A stretch of DNA of 33,106 nt from Parvibaculum sp. GTDB lineage: Bacteria; Pseudomonadota; Alphaproteobacteria; Parvibaculales; Parvibaculaceae. Every line of letters starts with the position of its first letter. Positions within the stretch are counted from its first letter, which is position 1. The stretch covers positions 1 through 33,106 of the forward strand of contig JAHBYK010000027.1 in assembly GCA_019635965.1 (NCBI GenBank), given 5' to 3'. A program made the position numbers and the translations under genes. The notes below the pieces were generated by a model. That model ran no database searches, was not told the origin of the DNA, and saw nothing but the letters and a program-made list of their open reading frames with translations. Shown in pieces: positions 27,955 through 33,106 of this stretch.

Positions 27955-28200
27955 GGTGAGCGAGGCAGGAGATCGGTCCGGTGGACCGATCCCGGCGCGA
28001 ACGCCGATCTGCGGGGTTCTACGGGTCCGGCTTTGCCGGCCCGAGGACAGGCTCCGACGCGGCCGTTCATGTTGACGGTGAGGCGCGGTCCGCTGCAGGC
28101 GGACGAAAACCTCCGGTGGAGGTTTTCGAGCGGCGAACGCCCGAAGCGCAAGCGAAGGGCCATCGAAGGAGAGCCGCTCGACCACCGCGCCCGTCCCGTC
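27955..28200 (-). pseudogene. Degenerate Rhs core segment interrupted by palindromes
   Basis: Short Rhs landmarks survive in different frames: GAVVERLSFD (28191-28162 or so, normally followed by xWGKRR) and MNGRV (about 28070-28056, normally MNGRVYDPxxGRF). The sequence between and after them, up to SLTMSADPF, is replaced by hairpin-forming DNA. The frame containing the toxin reads through it as an Arg/Pro-rich stretch without Rhs character. Upstream of about 28200 no Rhs similarity can be seen, and 28201-28330 holds nothing I recognise. Confidence 0.55.
27971..28128. repeat. Cluster of five perfect or near-perfect hairpins (REP-like palindromes)
   Basis: GATCGGTCC-ggt-GGACCGATC (27971-27991); CGGCG-cgaa-CGCCG (27993-28006); GGGTCCGGC-ttt-GCCGGCCC with one bulge (28023-28042); GTCCGC-tgcag-GCGGAC (28088-28104); and an 11-base-arm hairpin CGAAAACCTCC-ggt-GGAGGTTTTCG (28104-28128). 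Two share the loop ggt flanked by CC/GG. They interrupt an Rhs coding remnant. They may be small palindromic elements that spread within the locus or sites of recombination. Confidence 0.8.
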
Positions 28201-28330
28201 CCGTCCTCACGATCATGCAATCGAAATACCCAACGATTGCGAAATTCTCCTGCCTAAGCTTCGTGAAATAGAAGAAGCCGAGCTCCGTTTTCGAAGGGTA
28301 AGAAATATCAATATGCCTTAGGGCGCAGAG

Positions 28331-28338
28331 GACGGCAG
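28331..28338. repeat. Target-site duplication, left copy
   Basis: GACGGCAG, directly repeated at 30725-30732 on the other side of the IS1-like element. Eight bases, as made by IS1-type elements. Confidence 0.9.
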
Positions 28339-28355
28339 GGTAGTGTCTCAGTTTG
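28339..28355 (+). repeat. Terminal inverted repeat, left end
   Basis: GGTAGTGTCTCAGTTTG, the exact reverse complement of 30708-30724. It includes the transposase stop codon. Confidence 0.95.
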
Positions 28356-29172
28356 CCAATTCGGCTATTTCTTCAAGCGTCCAGACGTGATCCGCAATAC
28401 CCGCCTGCATGGCCGGGGTAACGCGAAGCGTCTTATGGATTTTGGCGAAATTGTAGAACATGAAATGCAGGGCTACTGCGTGGGCGTGGTTCTCGATCTT
28501 CTTTGAAAAGCCGTTGGTCAGGCGAGTGAACCGGCGCATGTGCATCCGCATGGTGAGGTTCTGGCGCTCCACATAGGACGTGGAGACATGCGCCCGGTCA
28601 GGGTTGCCCGTCACCCGTTCCTTGCGGGCACCCTTGCAGACAGCCGGGCTATAGCGGCGCTGGCCTTCCGGGGCCGTGCCGTAAATCTTGATGAGGGTGG
28701 CAAAGTCCACGTCATCCCCGAATGCATCCTCTACAGCGCCCAGATAAGGGCCGTGGCCGTCGCTCGTAAGCTGCACACGGTTTGCAAGCCGGGAAGCCAC
28801 GTCCTGCATGAACTCATAGGCATATTCCGCATCCCGCCCGCCCACGAGATAGGACACGATGAGCTTGCTATCGGCGTCGATTGCGGTCCACGTCCACGTG
28901 TCGCCAGCACCTTCAGGGGCAGCTTTGGCCGTCTTGACGTTCTTTGCCTTCGCGTAGGTGAAGGACCAGATTTCATCCACCTGCACCCGCTGCGACTTCA
29001 CGTTGCGCACGTGTTCATCGTGGTAGGCGGCGCAGGCCGTCCCCACGTCCACAAGCAGCTTGGTAACGGTGTTGATGCTGACATCGGCCAGACGCGACGT
29101 GGCCCGGAGGCTCATACCTTCGCAGAGCATTCCGAGGATTTGAGCGCGCTTCTCAAGGGGCAATTTGTTCAT
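28348..29172 (-). CDS. IS1-family-like DDE transposase
   Basis: A 274-residue transposase. An N-terminal HTH (RATSRLADVSINTVTKLLVD, about 23-42) is followed by a DDE catalytic core: first Asp in QVDEIWSF (about 67), second in LTSDGHGPYL (about 138), and the Glu of STSYVERQNLTMRMHMRRFTR (in pieces: SYVERQNLTM). The C-terminal FYNFAKIHKTLRVTPAM is typical of the single-ORF IS1-type transposases common in alphaproteobacteria. The start ATG at 29172 has a GGGGC-type weak ribosome site (ATAAGGGGC). The gene lies 31 bases after the passenger gene and is probably co-transcribed with it. Confidence 0.9.
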   Translation of the reverse strand: MNKLPLEKRAQILGMLCEGMSLRATSRLADVSINTVTKLLVDVGTACAAYHDEHVRNVKSQRVQVDEIWSFTYAKAKNVKTAKAAPEGAGDTWTWTAIDADSKLIVSYLVGGRDAEYAYEFMQDVASRLANRVQLTSDGHGPYLGAVEDAFGDDVDFATLIKIYGTAPEGQRRYSPAVCKGARKERVTGNPDRAHVSTSYVERQNLTMRMHMRRFTRLTNGFSKKIENHAHAVALHFMFYNFAKIHKTLRVTPAMQAGIADHVWTLEEIAELAN

Positions 29173-29192
29173 GCCCCTTATATATGAACTTT

Positions 29193-29211
29193 ATGCTTGA
29201 CCGTCAAGCAT
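29193..29211. promoter_or_regulatory. Perfect dyad between passenger and transposase genes
   Basis: ATGCTTGAC, one base, GTCAAGCAT: 9-base perfect arms overlapping the passenger stop codon and ending 20 bases before the transposase ATG. It could be a repressor site for transposase control or a weak hairpin in the mRNA masking the ribosome site. No T-run follows, so it is not a classical terminator. Confidence 0.5.
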
Positions 29212-29992
29212 CATATTCACTTTCATCGCTGGAATTCGCATCCGAGGGTAGAGTGTTCCGCGCCCTCTCGTTACGCGCTTCAATCTCCGCCCGCTTCAAA
29301 CCAATGAGCGTTTCGGCCATCGAAAGTGCCTGCTCAGTCTCGATTGGGCCCCCGACGGAAATGCGCACAAAGCCGCCACCCTCAAAGTCGTACCGGGCCA
29401 CATTCCTCTCATCTGATTGATTATAAACAGGTTTTCCGGTATTCGGCGCTGGTGCTGTGGAGTGGCTTTGGGGGGTGCTGTGCATGGCAGGAGCCTCTGT
29501 TGAAACGGGTACTGGACCCGAATCATATGCACCGGCCTCGCGCTCTGCAAATTCGCATGTTTCGCGATAGGCGAGTATTACTGACGATACTGCGGCTGGC
29601 GCGAAGCCGTTACGAATTAGATAGTTACGCAAAACATCTTCGGCGGGCATGCGCCCCGGGAACCGCTCGGCTAGGTCCCTAAACAACTCCGGTTCGCGAG
29701 CCGCCTGCCGGATAGCCTCTGCCTTCTCCTCAGGGCTCTGAGGATGCAGGATGCACATAGCCCGGTCGCTGATTTTTATTTCGTCTCCGCGCCCTTCCAA
29801 CAAGCCATACTTTATAAGGGCTGATATCGAAGTAGCCGAAGCGCCGTTCAAGCTATTGTAGCCCATGCTTTTGGCCACAACCTCACGAGGCGCGCCGTGG
29901 GTGTGCTGGTTCTTATAAACCAGGGCGGCGCGCTGGATCGCTTCTGCGAGACTCATTGAAGGGTAGTTTGGGGAACGAACGCGCTTTTCCAC
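29204..29992 (-). CDS. Passenger protein with winged-helix-like N-terminus, unknown function
   Basis: 262 residues from a GTG at 29992, placed 7 bases after an ideal AGGAGG. Residues 13-85 (SLAEAIQRAALVYKN, YNSLNGASATSISALIKYGLLEG, ISDRAMCILHP) look like a winged-helix domain: a helix pair, then ALIKYGLLEGRGDEIKISD as wing. A helical segment (about 90-155, AEDVLRNYLIRNGFAPAAVSSVILAYRETCEFAE in pieces) follows, then a Pro/Ser/Thr linker (158-195) and a short C-terminal strand-helix unit (YDFEGGGFVRISVGGPIETEQA, cut). DNA-binding is inferred. GC is below that of host genes. Own promoter at 30051-30023. Confidence 0.75.
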   Translation of the reverse strand: MEKRVRSPNYPSMSLAEAIQRAALVYKNQHTHGAPREVVAKSMGYNSLNGASATSISALIKYGLLEGRGDEIKISDRAMCILHPQSPEEKAEAIRQAAREPELFRDLAERFPGRMPAEDVLRNYLIRNGFAPAAVSSVILAYRETCEFAEREAGAYDSGPVPVSTEAPAMHSTPQSHSTAPAPNTGKPVYNQSDERNVARYDFEGGGFVRISVGGPIETEQALSMAETLIGLKRAEIEARNERARNTLPSDANSSDESEYDA

Positions 29993-30022
29993 GGCAAGCC
30001 TCCTGTTTGCTAACGTGAAAAA

Positions 30023-30051
30023 TGTATAGGCTATCGTCGGATCGACGTCAA
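30023..30051 (-). promoter_or_regulatory. Sigma-70-type promoter for the passenger gene
   Basis: On the minus strand -35 TTGACG (30051-30046), 17-base spacer, -10 TATACA (30028-30023), close to consensus. Transcription would begin near 30016, about 24 bases before the GTG start with its AGGAGG. Confidence 0.75.
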
Positions 30052-30094
30052 CGTGAACTGTACGCGAAAAGTGCGTTAGCGACGTCCGGGGCTA

Positions 30095-30123
30095 TTGACC
30101 TCGCCCAATTCCGCGCCTAGCAT
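30095..30123 (+). promoter_or_regulatory. Sigma-70-type promoter for the leader and suppressor tRNA
   Basis: -35 TTGACC (30095-30100), 17-base spacer, -10 TAGCAT (30118-30123). It is divergent from the passenger promoter. The transcript would begin near 30130 and run through the leader ORF and two hairpins to the tRNA at 30277. Confidence 0.6.
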
Positions 30124-30155
30124 CGATTTGGGCGAATCCTCAGGAGGGCAATGCC

Positions 30156-30239
30156 ATGAGAAGAGACGTAGCCCCGGCATCCAACTGCTCACCGATGCCG
30201 GGCGCGATAACAGAAAGGCCCGTTTCTGGACCGGTTTGA
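30156..30239 (+). CDS. Leader peptide ORF ahead of the suppressor tRNA
   Basis: A 27-codon ORF (starts MRRDVAPASN, ends RPVSGPV, TGA stop at 30237-30239) with AGGAGGG at 30142-30148 and ideal 7-base spacing to ATG 30156. It lies between the promoter and the tRNA, and both strong hairpins overlap its coding sequence or begin within it. That layout resembles attenuation leaders, where ribosome movement decides which hairpin forms. Whether it is translated is unproven. Confidence 0.45.
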   Translation: MRRDVAPASNCSPMPGAITERPVSGPV

Positions 30240-30263
30240 GACGCGGGAACAGAAACGGGCCTT
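30173..30263 (+). promoter_or_regulatory. Two consecutive strong hairpins in the tRNA leader
   Basis: Hairpin 1: CCCGGCATC / GATGCCGGG (30173-30181, 30194-30202), 9-base arms. Hairpin 2: AAGGCCCGTTTCTG / CAGAAACGGGCCTT (30215-30228, 30250-30263), 14-base perfect arms, ending 13 bases before the tRNA. They could be attenuator or processing structures for the plus transcript. On the minus strand hairpin 2 is followed by TCTGTT and could instead weakly terminate the KGG gene's transcript. Confidence 0.65.
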
Positions 30264-30276
30264 GGTGAGTGCCTTT

Positions 30277-30365
30277 GGAGGCGTGGCAGAGCGGTCGAAT
30301 GCAGCGGTCTTTAAAACCGCCGGACTGTGCAGGTCTCGTGGGTTCGAATCCCACCGCCTCCGCCA
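30277..30365 (+). tRNA. Class II tRNA-Ser-like with UUA anticodon (ochre/amber suppressor type), CCA encoded
   Basis: Full cloverleaf: acceptor GGAGGCG/CGCCTCC, all seven pairs; D arm GCA/TGC with GG in the loop; anticodon stem GCGGT/ACCGC around loop CTTTAAA, so U33 then anticodon UUA (30311-30313); long variable arm GGACT/GGTCT with loop GTGCA; T arm GTGGG-TTCGAAT-CCCAC; discriminator G73; CCA. Variable arm, D arm style and G73 are those of tRNA-Ser. It differs from an ordinary tRNA-Ser(UGA) loop CTTGAAA by G35 to U35. SerRS reads the variable arm, not the anticodon, so it should still be charged with serine and read UAA and, by wobble, UAG. It lies within the IS1-like element. Confidence 0.9.
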
Positions 30366-30408
30366 TTTTCCGTGGCACCCATTACTAACATGTAAAGGCG
30401 CTGGCGCA

Positions 30409-30648
30409 CTAGTCCTTGCTCCAGCGGCTTTTTGCTGCCTTTTGCGCGATCTCGCGACGCTGTTCTGGCGTTAGCGATGCAGCGCGAGCCTTCCCGCCCT
30501 TGAGACCGCCCTCTCTGCCGAGCTTCGCCATAGAGCTTTCTTGCGGCTCGGGAGCGTCTTCCTTCTCGCCTGTCGCAATGTCTGCGATCAGCTTGGCAAG
30601 CTGGTTTGTGTCCCTGGGGCGCTTCGGTTTTTTGGCGGAATCTGTCAT
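30409..30648 (-). CDS. Small basic KGG-type protein, unknown function
   Basis: A 79-residue protein: a charged N-terminus (MTDSAKKPKRPRDTNQLAKLI), an acidic linker, then MAKLGREGGLKGGKARAASL and TPEQRREIAQKAAKSRW. The GG(L)KGGKARAxxLTPExRxEIAxKAAxxRW pattern is widespread in small bacterial proteins of unknown role and suggests nucleic-acid binding. Convergent with the tRNA gene, whose 3' end lies 44 bases away. The ATG at 30648 lacks a strong ribosome site. Between it and the right inverted repeat is a dyad, TTGAAAT-N6-ATTTCAA (30691-30710), that reaches into the repeat. Confidence 0.75.
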   Translation of the reverse strand: MTDSAKKPKRPRDTNQLAKLIADIATGEKEDAPEPQESSMAKLGREGGLKGGKARAASLTPEQRREIAQKAAKSRWSKD

Positions 30649-30707
30649 GCGTCTAATATCGCATGAGCGGAGGCGAGGCCCAATAGGGCGTTGAAATTTC
30701 TAGATTT

Positions 30708-30724
30708 CAAACTGAGACACTACC
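30708..30724 (-). repeat. Terminal inverted repeat, right end
   Basis: CAAACTGAGACACTACC, exact reverse complement of the left end at 28339-28355; followed directly by the second GACGGCAG. Confidence 0.95.
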
Positions 30725-30732
30725 GACGGCAG
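30725..30732. repeat. Target-site duplication, right copy
   Basis: GACGGCAG, matching 28331-28338. Removing the element and one copy rejoins the pre-insertion sequence. Confidence 0.9.
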
Positions 30733-31217
30733 TTGCTCCTTGCAGTCGGCTTTTGCCGAATCACTGACAGGCCGTATGTCGCTCAGTGTCGGAATCTGAC
30801 CCTCCACAAAGCGCGGGGTATGGTCCGTCTGTCGCTTACCAACAGAGGCGCAGGCCACGACAAATCGACCCCGCGCGCACGAGCGGAACAGACTGTATCA
30901 CTTCGGAGGGTGGTTCAGGTCCGGCGATAACATCCGGCCGAAAAGCCAAATAAAATCAAAAGCCGAAAAAGGGAATGGTGCCCAGGGGCGAAGTATCATT
31001 TCCTCGGAAAAACAATGCCTTGGCGCATGGTGCGACAGAAAAAAGGTCTACGTTTTCCTCGCTTTTTTCGAGGGCGATGTCGCACTTACGCCAATTCGAC
31101 CCCGGTCAGGTATCATCCCCTCGACGCTAGCGTCCCTAGCCTTAGAACCCGACGCGGAGCAGTCCTTTGCCAGGTCACCAGCTTCGTCTGATGACGGTCT
31201 CACCGGTTCTTGCGCGC
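30733..31217. other. Gene-poor stretch between two insertion sequences
   Basis: No frame shows a recognisable protein, a ribosome site or codon bias like the host genes. A 15-base tRNA-Phe-like 3' end is embedded at 30976-30990. The rest looks like leftover intergenic or decayed DNA. Short A-rich tracts around 30940-30975 and a CCTCGCTTTTTTCGAGG hairpin (about 31057-31073) are the only other structure noted. Confidence 0.5.
30976..30990 (-). other. tRNA-Phe 3'-end fragment, candidate attachment-site remnant
   Basis: The minus strand reads CGCCCCTGGGCACCA, identical as far as I recall to the acceptor end plus CCA of alphaproteobacterial tRNA-Phe. No tRNA body lies upstream. Integrating elements that use tRNA 3' ends leave such fragments at their far junction. 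No integrase is seen in this window. Confidence 0.4.
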
Positions 31218-32210
31218 TAGAGTCTTTCACGTTTTGACGGAAGCGTATCCGGCGTTGGCGAAGTAGTTTTGGCATTCGTCGGGTTGGATGGTCTGGACGA
31301 GGTGGCCGATGTGGCGGCAGGTGTCATCGATGGGGTTGAGATCGGGAGAGTAAGGCGGCAGGAACCACAACCTTGCGCCTGCTGCCTGGATCATCTGCCG
31401 CACGGCGGCCGACTTGTGGGAGCCGAGATTGTCCATGATGACGATGTCGCCGGGGTTCAGGATTGCTACGAGCTGCTGCTCGACATTAGCACGAAAACAC
31501 TCGCCGTCGATCGGCCCGTCGAAGACGCAGGGCGCGGCGAGCCGGTCACAGCGGAGCGCGCCGAGGAAGGTCAGCGTGCGCCAGTGGCCGTGCGGGGCAA
31601 GCCCTCGCAGGCGCTTCCCCTTCCGTCCCCAGCCCCTGAGCGGCGCCATGTTGGTCTTGATCCAAGTCTCGTCGATGAAGACCAGTGCACGCGGATCGAG
31701 GTTCGGCTACCAGCCGCGCCAACGCTGCCGCCGACGCGCGATATCGGCGCGGGCCTGCTCAAGGGCGAACAGCGTTTTTTTGAACCGACGCCCCTCGCGG
31801 CGCAGGAACAGCCACACCGCATTGTGCGATACCTTCACACCGCGCGCCGACAACTCGTCCTTCAGCCCATGCAGCGTCAGATGCGGCGTTTGGTTGATCC
31901 GCTCCACGATGAAGTCGCGATGCGGCTCCAGAACCCGCTTGCGATGTCCGTCCATCCTGGCTGGCGCGACAGAGCCAGTTGCCCGGTAGCGCTGGGCCCA
32001 CTTCACCGCCGAAGAAACGGCAACCCCGAACCGCGCCGCCGCCGAACGGCAGCTCTCACCCGCCTCGATTGCTCCCACCACACGCTCGCGAAGATCATTG
32101 GAAAGAGGTGCTGTCATTCGATGCTGGCCTCCTCTCCAGCCAGCATCTCGAATCACAAAATCGCCCCCTCGGGAATCCCAAACGATTCAGTCAATCAGTG
32201 AACCGTTCTA
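31218..32210 (-). mobile_element. IS630-family element, decayed
   Basis: Imperfect inverted ends are visible: CTAGAGTCTTTCACG... at 31217 and, reversed, CTAGAACGGTTCACT... at 32211 (about 21 of 30 positions agree). Both sit at CTAG, the preferred IS630 target, with TA duplicated (31218-31219 and 32209-32210). It holds one transposase gene on the minus strand with an in-frame amber and an internal deletion. Its upstream end falls on the ferredoxin stop codon. Confidence 0.8.
31227..32117 (-). pseudogene. IS630-family transposase interrupted by in-frame TAG
   Basis: From ATG 32117 (MTAPLSNDLRERVVGAIEAG) 136 codons read an HTH_23/Winged-HTH N-terminus (CRSAAARFGVAVSSAVKWAQ, LHGLKDELSARGVKVSHNAVW in pieces). 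TAG at 31709-31707 then replaces a sense codon (probably CAG) in GW-*-PNLDPRALVFIDETW. The same frame goes on to TGA at 31229-31227 with the DDE core: FIDETW, VIMDNLGSHK and PPYSPDLNPI. After NPI about 20 residues normal for the family (EQVFAKLK...) are missing, taking the third catalytic Glu with them; an Asp follows instead. An inactive transposase is likely even if the amber were read. Confidence 0.85.
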
Positions 32211-32534
32211 GTGTTGACCCTTTGGAATATGCAATACCAGACCGTTGAGTTCCGGCGTAATAGTCACCTGGCAAGCAAGCCGGCTCGCATCGGTATTGCC
32301 TTCGGCGAACTGGATGAGCCCGGCTTCCACCGACCCGGGCGCAGCCGTCCCGACGATGTCGATCCATTTCGGATCTACGTGAACATGGCATGTCGCACAG
32401 GCGCACACACCGCCGCAATCACCATCGATACCCGGAACGGAACTATTCACCGCGGCGTCGCGCGCCGTGGTTCCCGAGGCAACTTCGACCCTGAATTCAT
32501 TGCCATCAGCCTCAACGAACACAACGTCCGGCAT
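32208..32534 (-). CDS. [2Fe-2S] ferredoxin, adrenodoxin/P450-partner type
   Basis: A 108-residue electron carrier. Cluster ligands lie in DCGGVCACATCHVHVD (C40, C45/C47 region and C48-C50 within the C-x5-C-x2-C pattern) and LACQV near residue 87. This class passes electrons from an NAD(P)H ferredoxin reductase to a cytochrome P450. The start ATG at 32534 follows AAGGGAG. It lies 112 bases downstream of a CYP153-like gene on the same strand, so the two are a natural pair; a palindrome GGGCCGG-TAAA-CCGGCCC (32594-32611) sits between them. The TAG stop at 32210-32208 is the CTAG where the IS630 element inserted. Confidence 0.93.
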   Translation of the reverse strand: MPDVVFVEADGNEFRVEVASGTTARDAAVNSSVPGIDGDCGGVCACATCHVHVDPKWIDIVGTAAPGSVEAGLIQFAEGNTDASRLACQVTITPELNGLVLHIPKGQH

Positions 32535-32646
32535 ATGCAGTCACTCCCTTATTATCTGTCCCAATCCAGGTCCGCAGGTCGAAAGCGCCACGAGGGCCGG
32601 TAAACCGGCCCCCATTGCGTCGCCTTTTGCGCAGGTCAAACTGCCC

Positions 32647-33106
32647 TTAATTCGGGTGGAGCTTTACTGGCAGATGCGTGAAACCGCGAATCAAGTTCGA
32701 GTAAGTCCGCTGCGGCTCGCCAACAACCTCTACCATTTTGAATCGCTTCAGAATTTCCTCCCAGATGATCCGAAGCTGCAGTTCCGCGACACGATTACCC
32801 ATACAACGATGGATGCCGAAGCCGAAGGAAAGATGATGACGGGCTTTCGGGCGGTCGATGATGAACTCGTCTGCCCGCTCGATTACCTCTTCGTCGCGAT
32901 TACCCGAAAGGTACCACATCACGACCTTGTCACCCTTTTTGATGGCCTTGCCGCCTATTTCCGCATCGGCAAGCGCAGTACGGCGCATATGTGTCAGCGG
33001 TGTCTGCCAGCGGATGATCTCCGAGACCATGTTGGGGATCACGCTGCGATCGCGGCGCAGCTTGTCGTACTCGGCGGGAAACTGGTTCAGCGCCAGCACG
33101 CCGCCA
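32647..33106 (-). CDS. Cytochrome P450, CYP153-like, C-terminal part
   Basis: The last ~153 residues of a P450; the 5' part is beyond the window. It includes the K-helix ExxR ([15 protein letters not shown]), the [18 protein letters not shown] stretch and the haem loop [20 protein letters not shown] with the Cys ligand. The haem loop and the [10 protein letters not shown] helix are characteristic of CYP153 alkane/fatty-acid omega-hydroxylases. With the ferredoxin it would hydroxylate medium-chain alkanes or fatty acids at the terminal carbon, feeding the acyl-CoA ligases and crotonases seen elsewhere. Stop is TAA. Confidence 0.9.
   Translation of the reverse strand, partial: GGVLALNQFPAEYDKLRRDRSVIPNMVSEIIRWQTPLTHMRRTALADAEIGGKAIKKGDKVVMWYLSGNRDEEVIERADEFIIDRPKARHHLSFGFGIHRCMGNRVAELQLRIIWEEILKRFKMVEVVGEPQRTYSNLIRGFTHLPVKLHPN

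Larger units (their letters stand above)
28339..30724 (-). mobile_element. IS1-like element with passenger genes (transporter IS) carrying a suppressor-type tRNA
   Basis: A 2386-bp unit bounded by perfect 17-base terminal inverted repeats beginning GGTAGTG and by an 8-base target duplication, GACGGCAG. It contains, right to left, a KGG-type small protein (-), a tRNA-Ser-like gene with UUA anticodon (+) behind a leader region, a winged-helix-like passenger protein (-) and the transposase (-), whose TGA stop lies inside the left repeat. Intact ends, duplication and open transposase suggest a recent insertion. It is about twice the length of a plain IS1-type element, the excess being passengers. 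Confidence 0.9.

Noticed and set aside
28104-28128. 11-bp-arm hairpin as terminator of an upstream gene
   Set aside because: No T-run on either strand and no complete gene ends here; better viewed as part of the palindrome cluster.
27971-28128. CRISPR-like array
   Set aside because: The hairpins differ in sequence and spacing and there are no repeated units with unique spacers.
28348-29220. Readthrough fusion of passenger gene and transposase by stop suppression
   Set aside because: The two genes are in different frames and the passenger stop is TGA, which a UUA anticodon does not read.
30076-30378. 100-residue minus-strand ORF beginning MPRKMAEAVGFEPTRP
   Set aside because: It is the antisense of the tRNA; AEAVGFEPTRP-type peptides are a well-known false translation of tRNA-Ser genes. 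No ribosome site.
31048-31275. 75-residue minus-strand ORF spanning the IS630 edge
   Set aside because: It crosses the insertion-sequence end, has no ribosome site and no recognisable content.

Overview
The window is high-GC chromosomal DNA from an alphaproteobacterium, probably a lipid- or hydrocarbon-degrading, Parvibaculum-like one. This rests on gene content (CYP153-type P450 with ferredoxin, several acyl-CoA ligases, crotonases and SDRs), on codon bias, and on a tRNA-His that lacks the usual C73. The genus is an inference from style and content, not from a search.

Layout. 1-9.6 kb: 5' part of an acyl-CoA synthetase (-), an LpxR-like outer-membrane lipid A deacylase, a DUF819 membrane protein, an enoyl-CoA hydratase, a low-GC HTH/PD-(D/E)XK (HrgA-like) gene, a D-aminoacylase-type amidohydrolase broken by a dense cluster of indels, and a GH17-GT2 beta-glucan synthase. 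9.6-12.7 kb (-): a copper operon (small His-rich secreted protein, copA, copB) behind a textbook CueR-type promoter whose transcript should be leaderless. 12.7-17.2 kb (-): crotonase, SDR, acyl-CoA ligase, GST and tRNA-His, with two clear terminators. 17.3-26 kb: NSS-family transporter, epoxide-hydrolase-like enzyme, acetoacetyl-CoA synthetase, AsmA protein, two small proteins, an SDR and a small hypothetical.

26.1-32.2 kb is an accessory island. From left to right it holds: a chimera of an Rhs repeat and the C-terminus of what looks like a xanthine-dehydrogenase-family protein; a lipoprotein immunity candidate and an Rhs toxin C-terminus (4-nt overlap); an Rhs remnant packed with hairpins; a complete 2386-bp IS1-like element with 17-bp perfect terminal inverted repeats and an 8-bp target duplication; a gene-poor stretch with a tRNA-Phe 3'-end fragment; and an IS630 element whose transposase carries an in-frame amber codon. 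The island abuts a [2Fe-2S] ferredoxin and a CYP153-like P450 (alkane/fatty-acid hydroxylation) at the right edge.

The most exciting object is inside the IS1-like element. Besides its transposase it carries a winged-helix-like passenger gene, a small KGG-type basic protein and a full class II tRNA of serine type whose anticodon is UUA. Such a tRNA should be serylated (SerRS does not read the anticodon) and should decode UAA, and by wobble UAG: a transposable nonsense-suppressor tRNA. It sits behind its own promoter, a 27-codon leader ORF with an ideal Shine-Dalgarno and two strong hairpins, which could keep its expression low or conditional.
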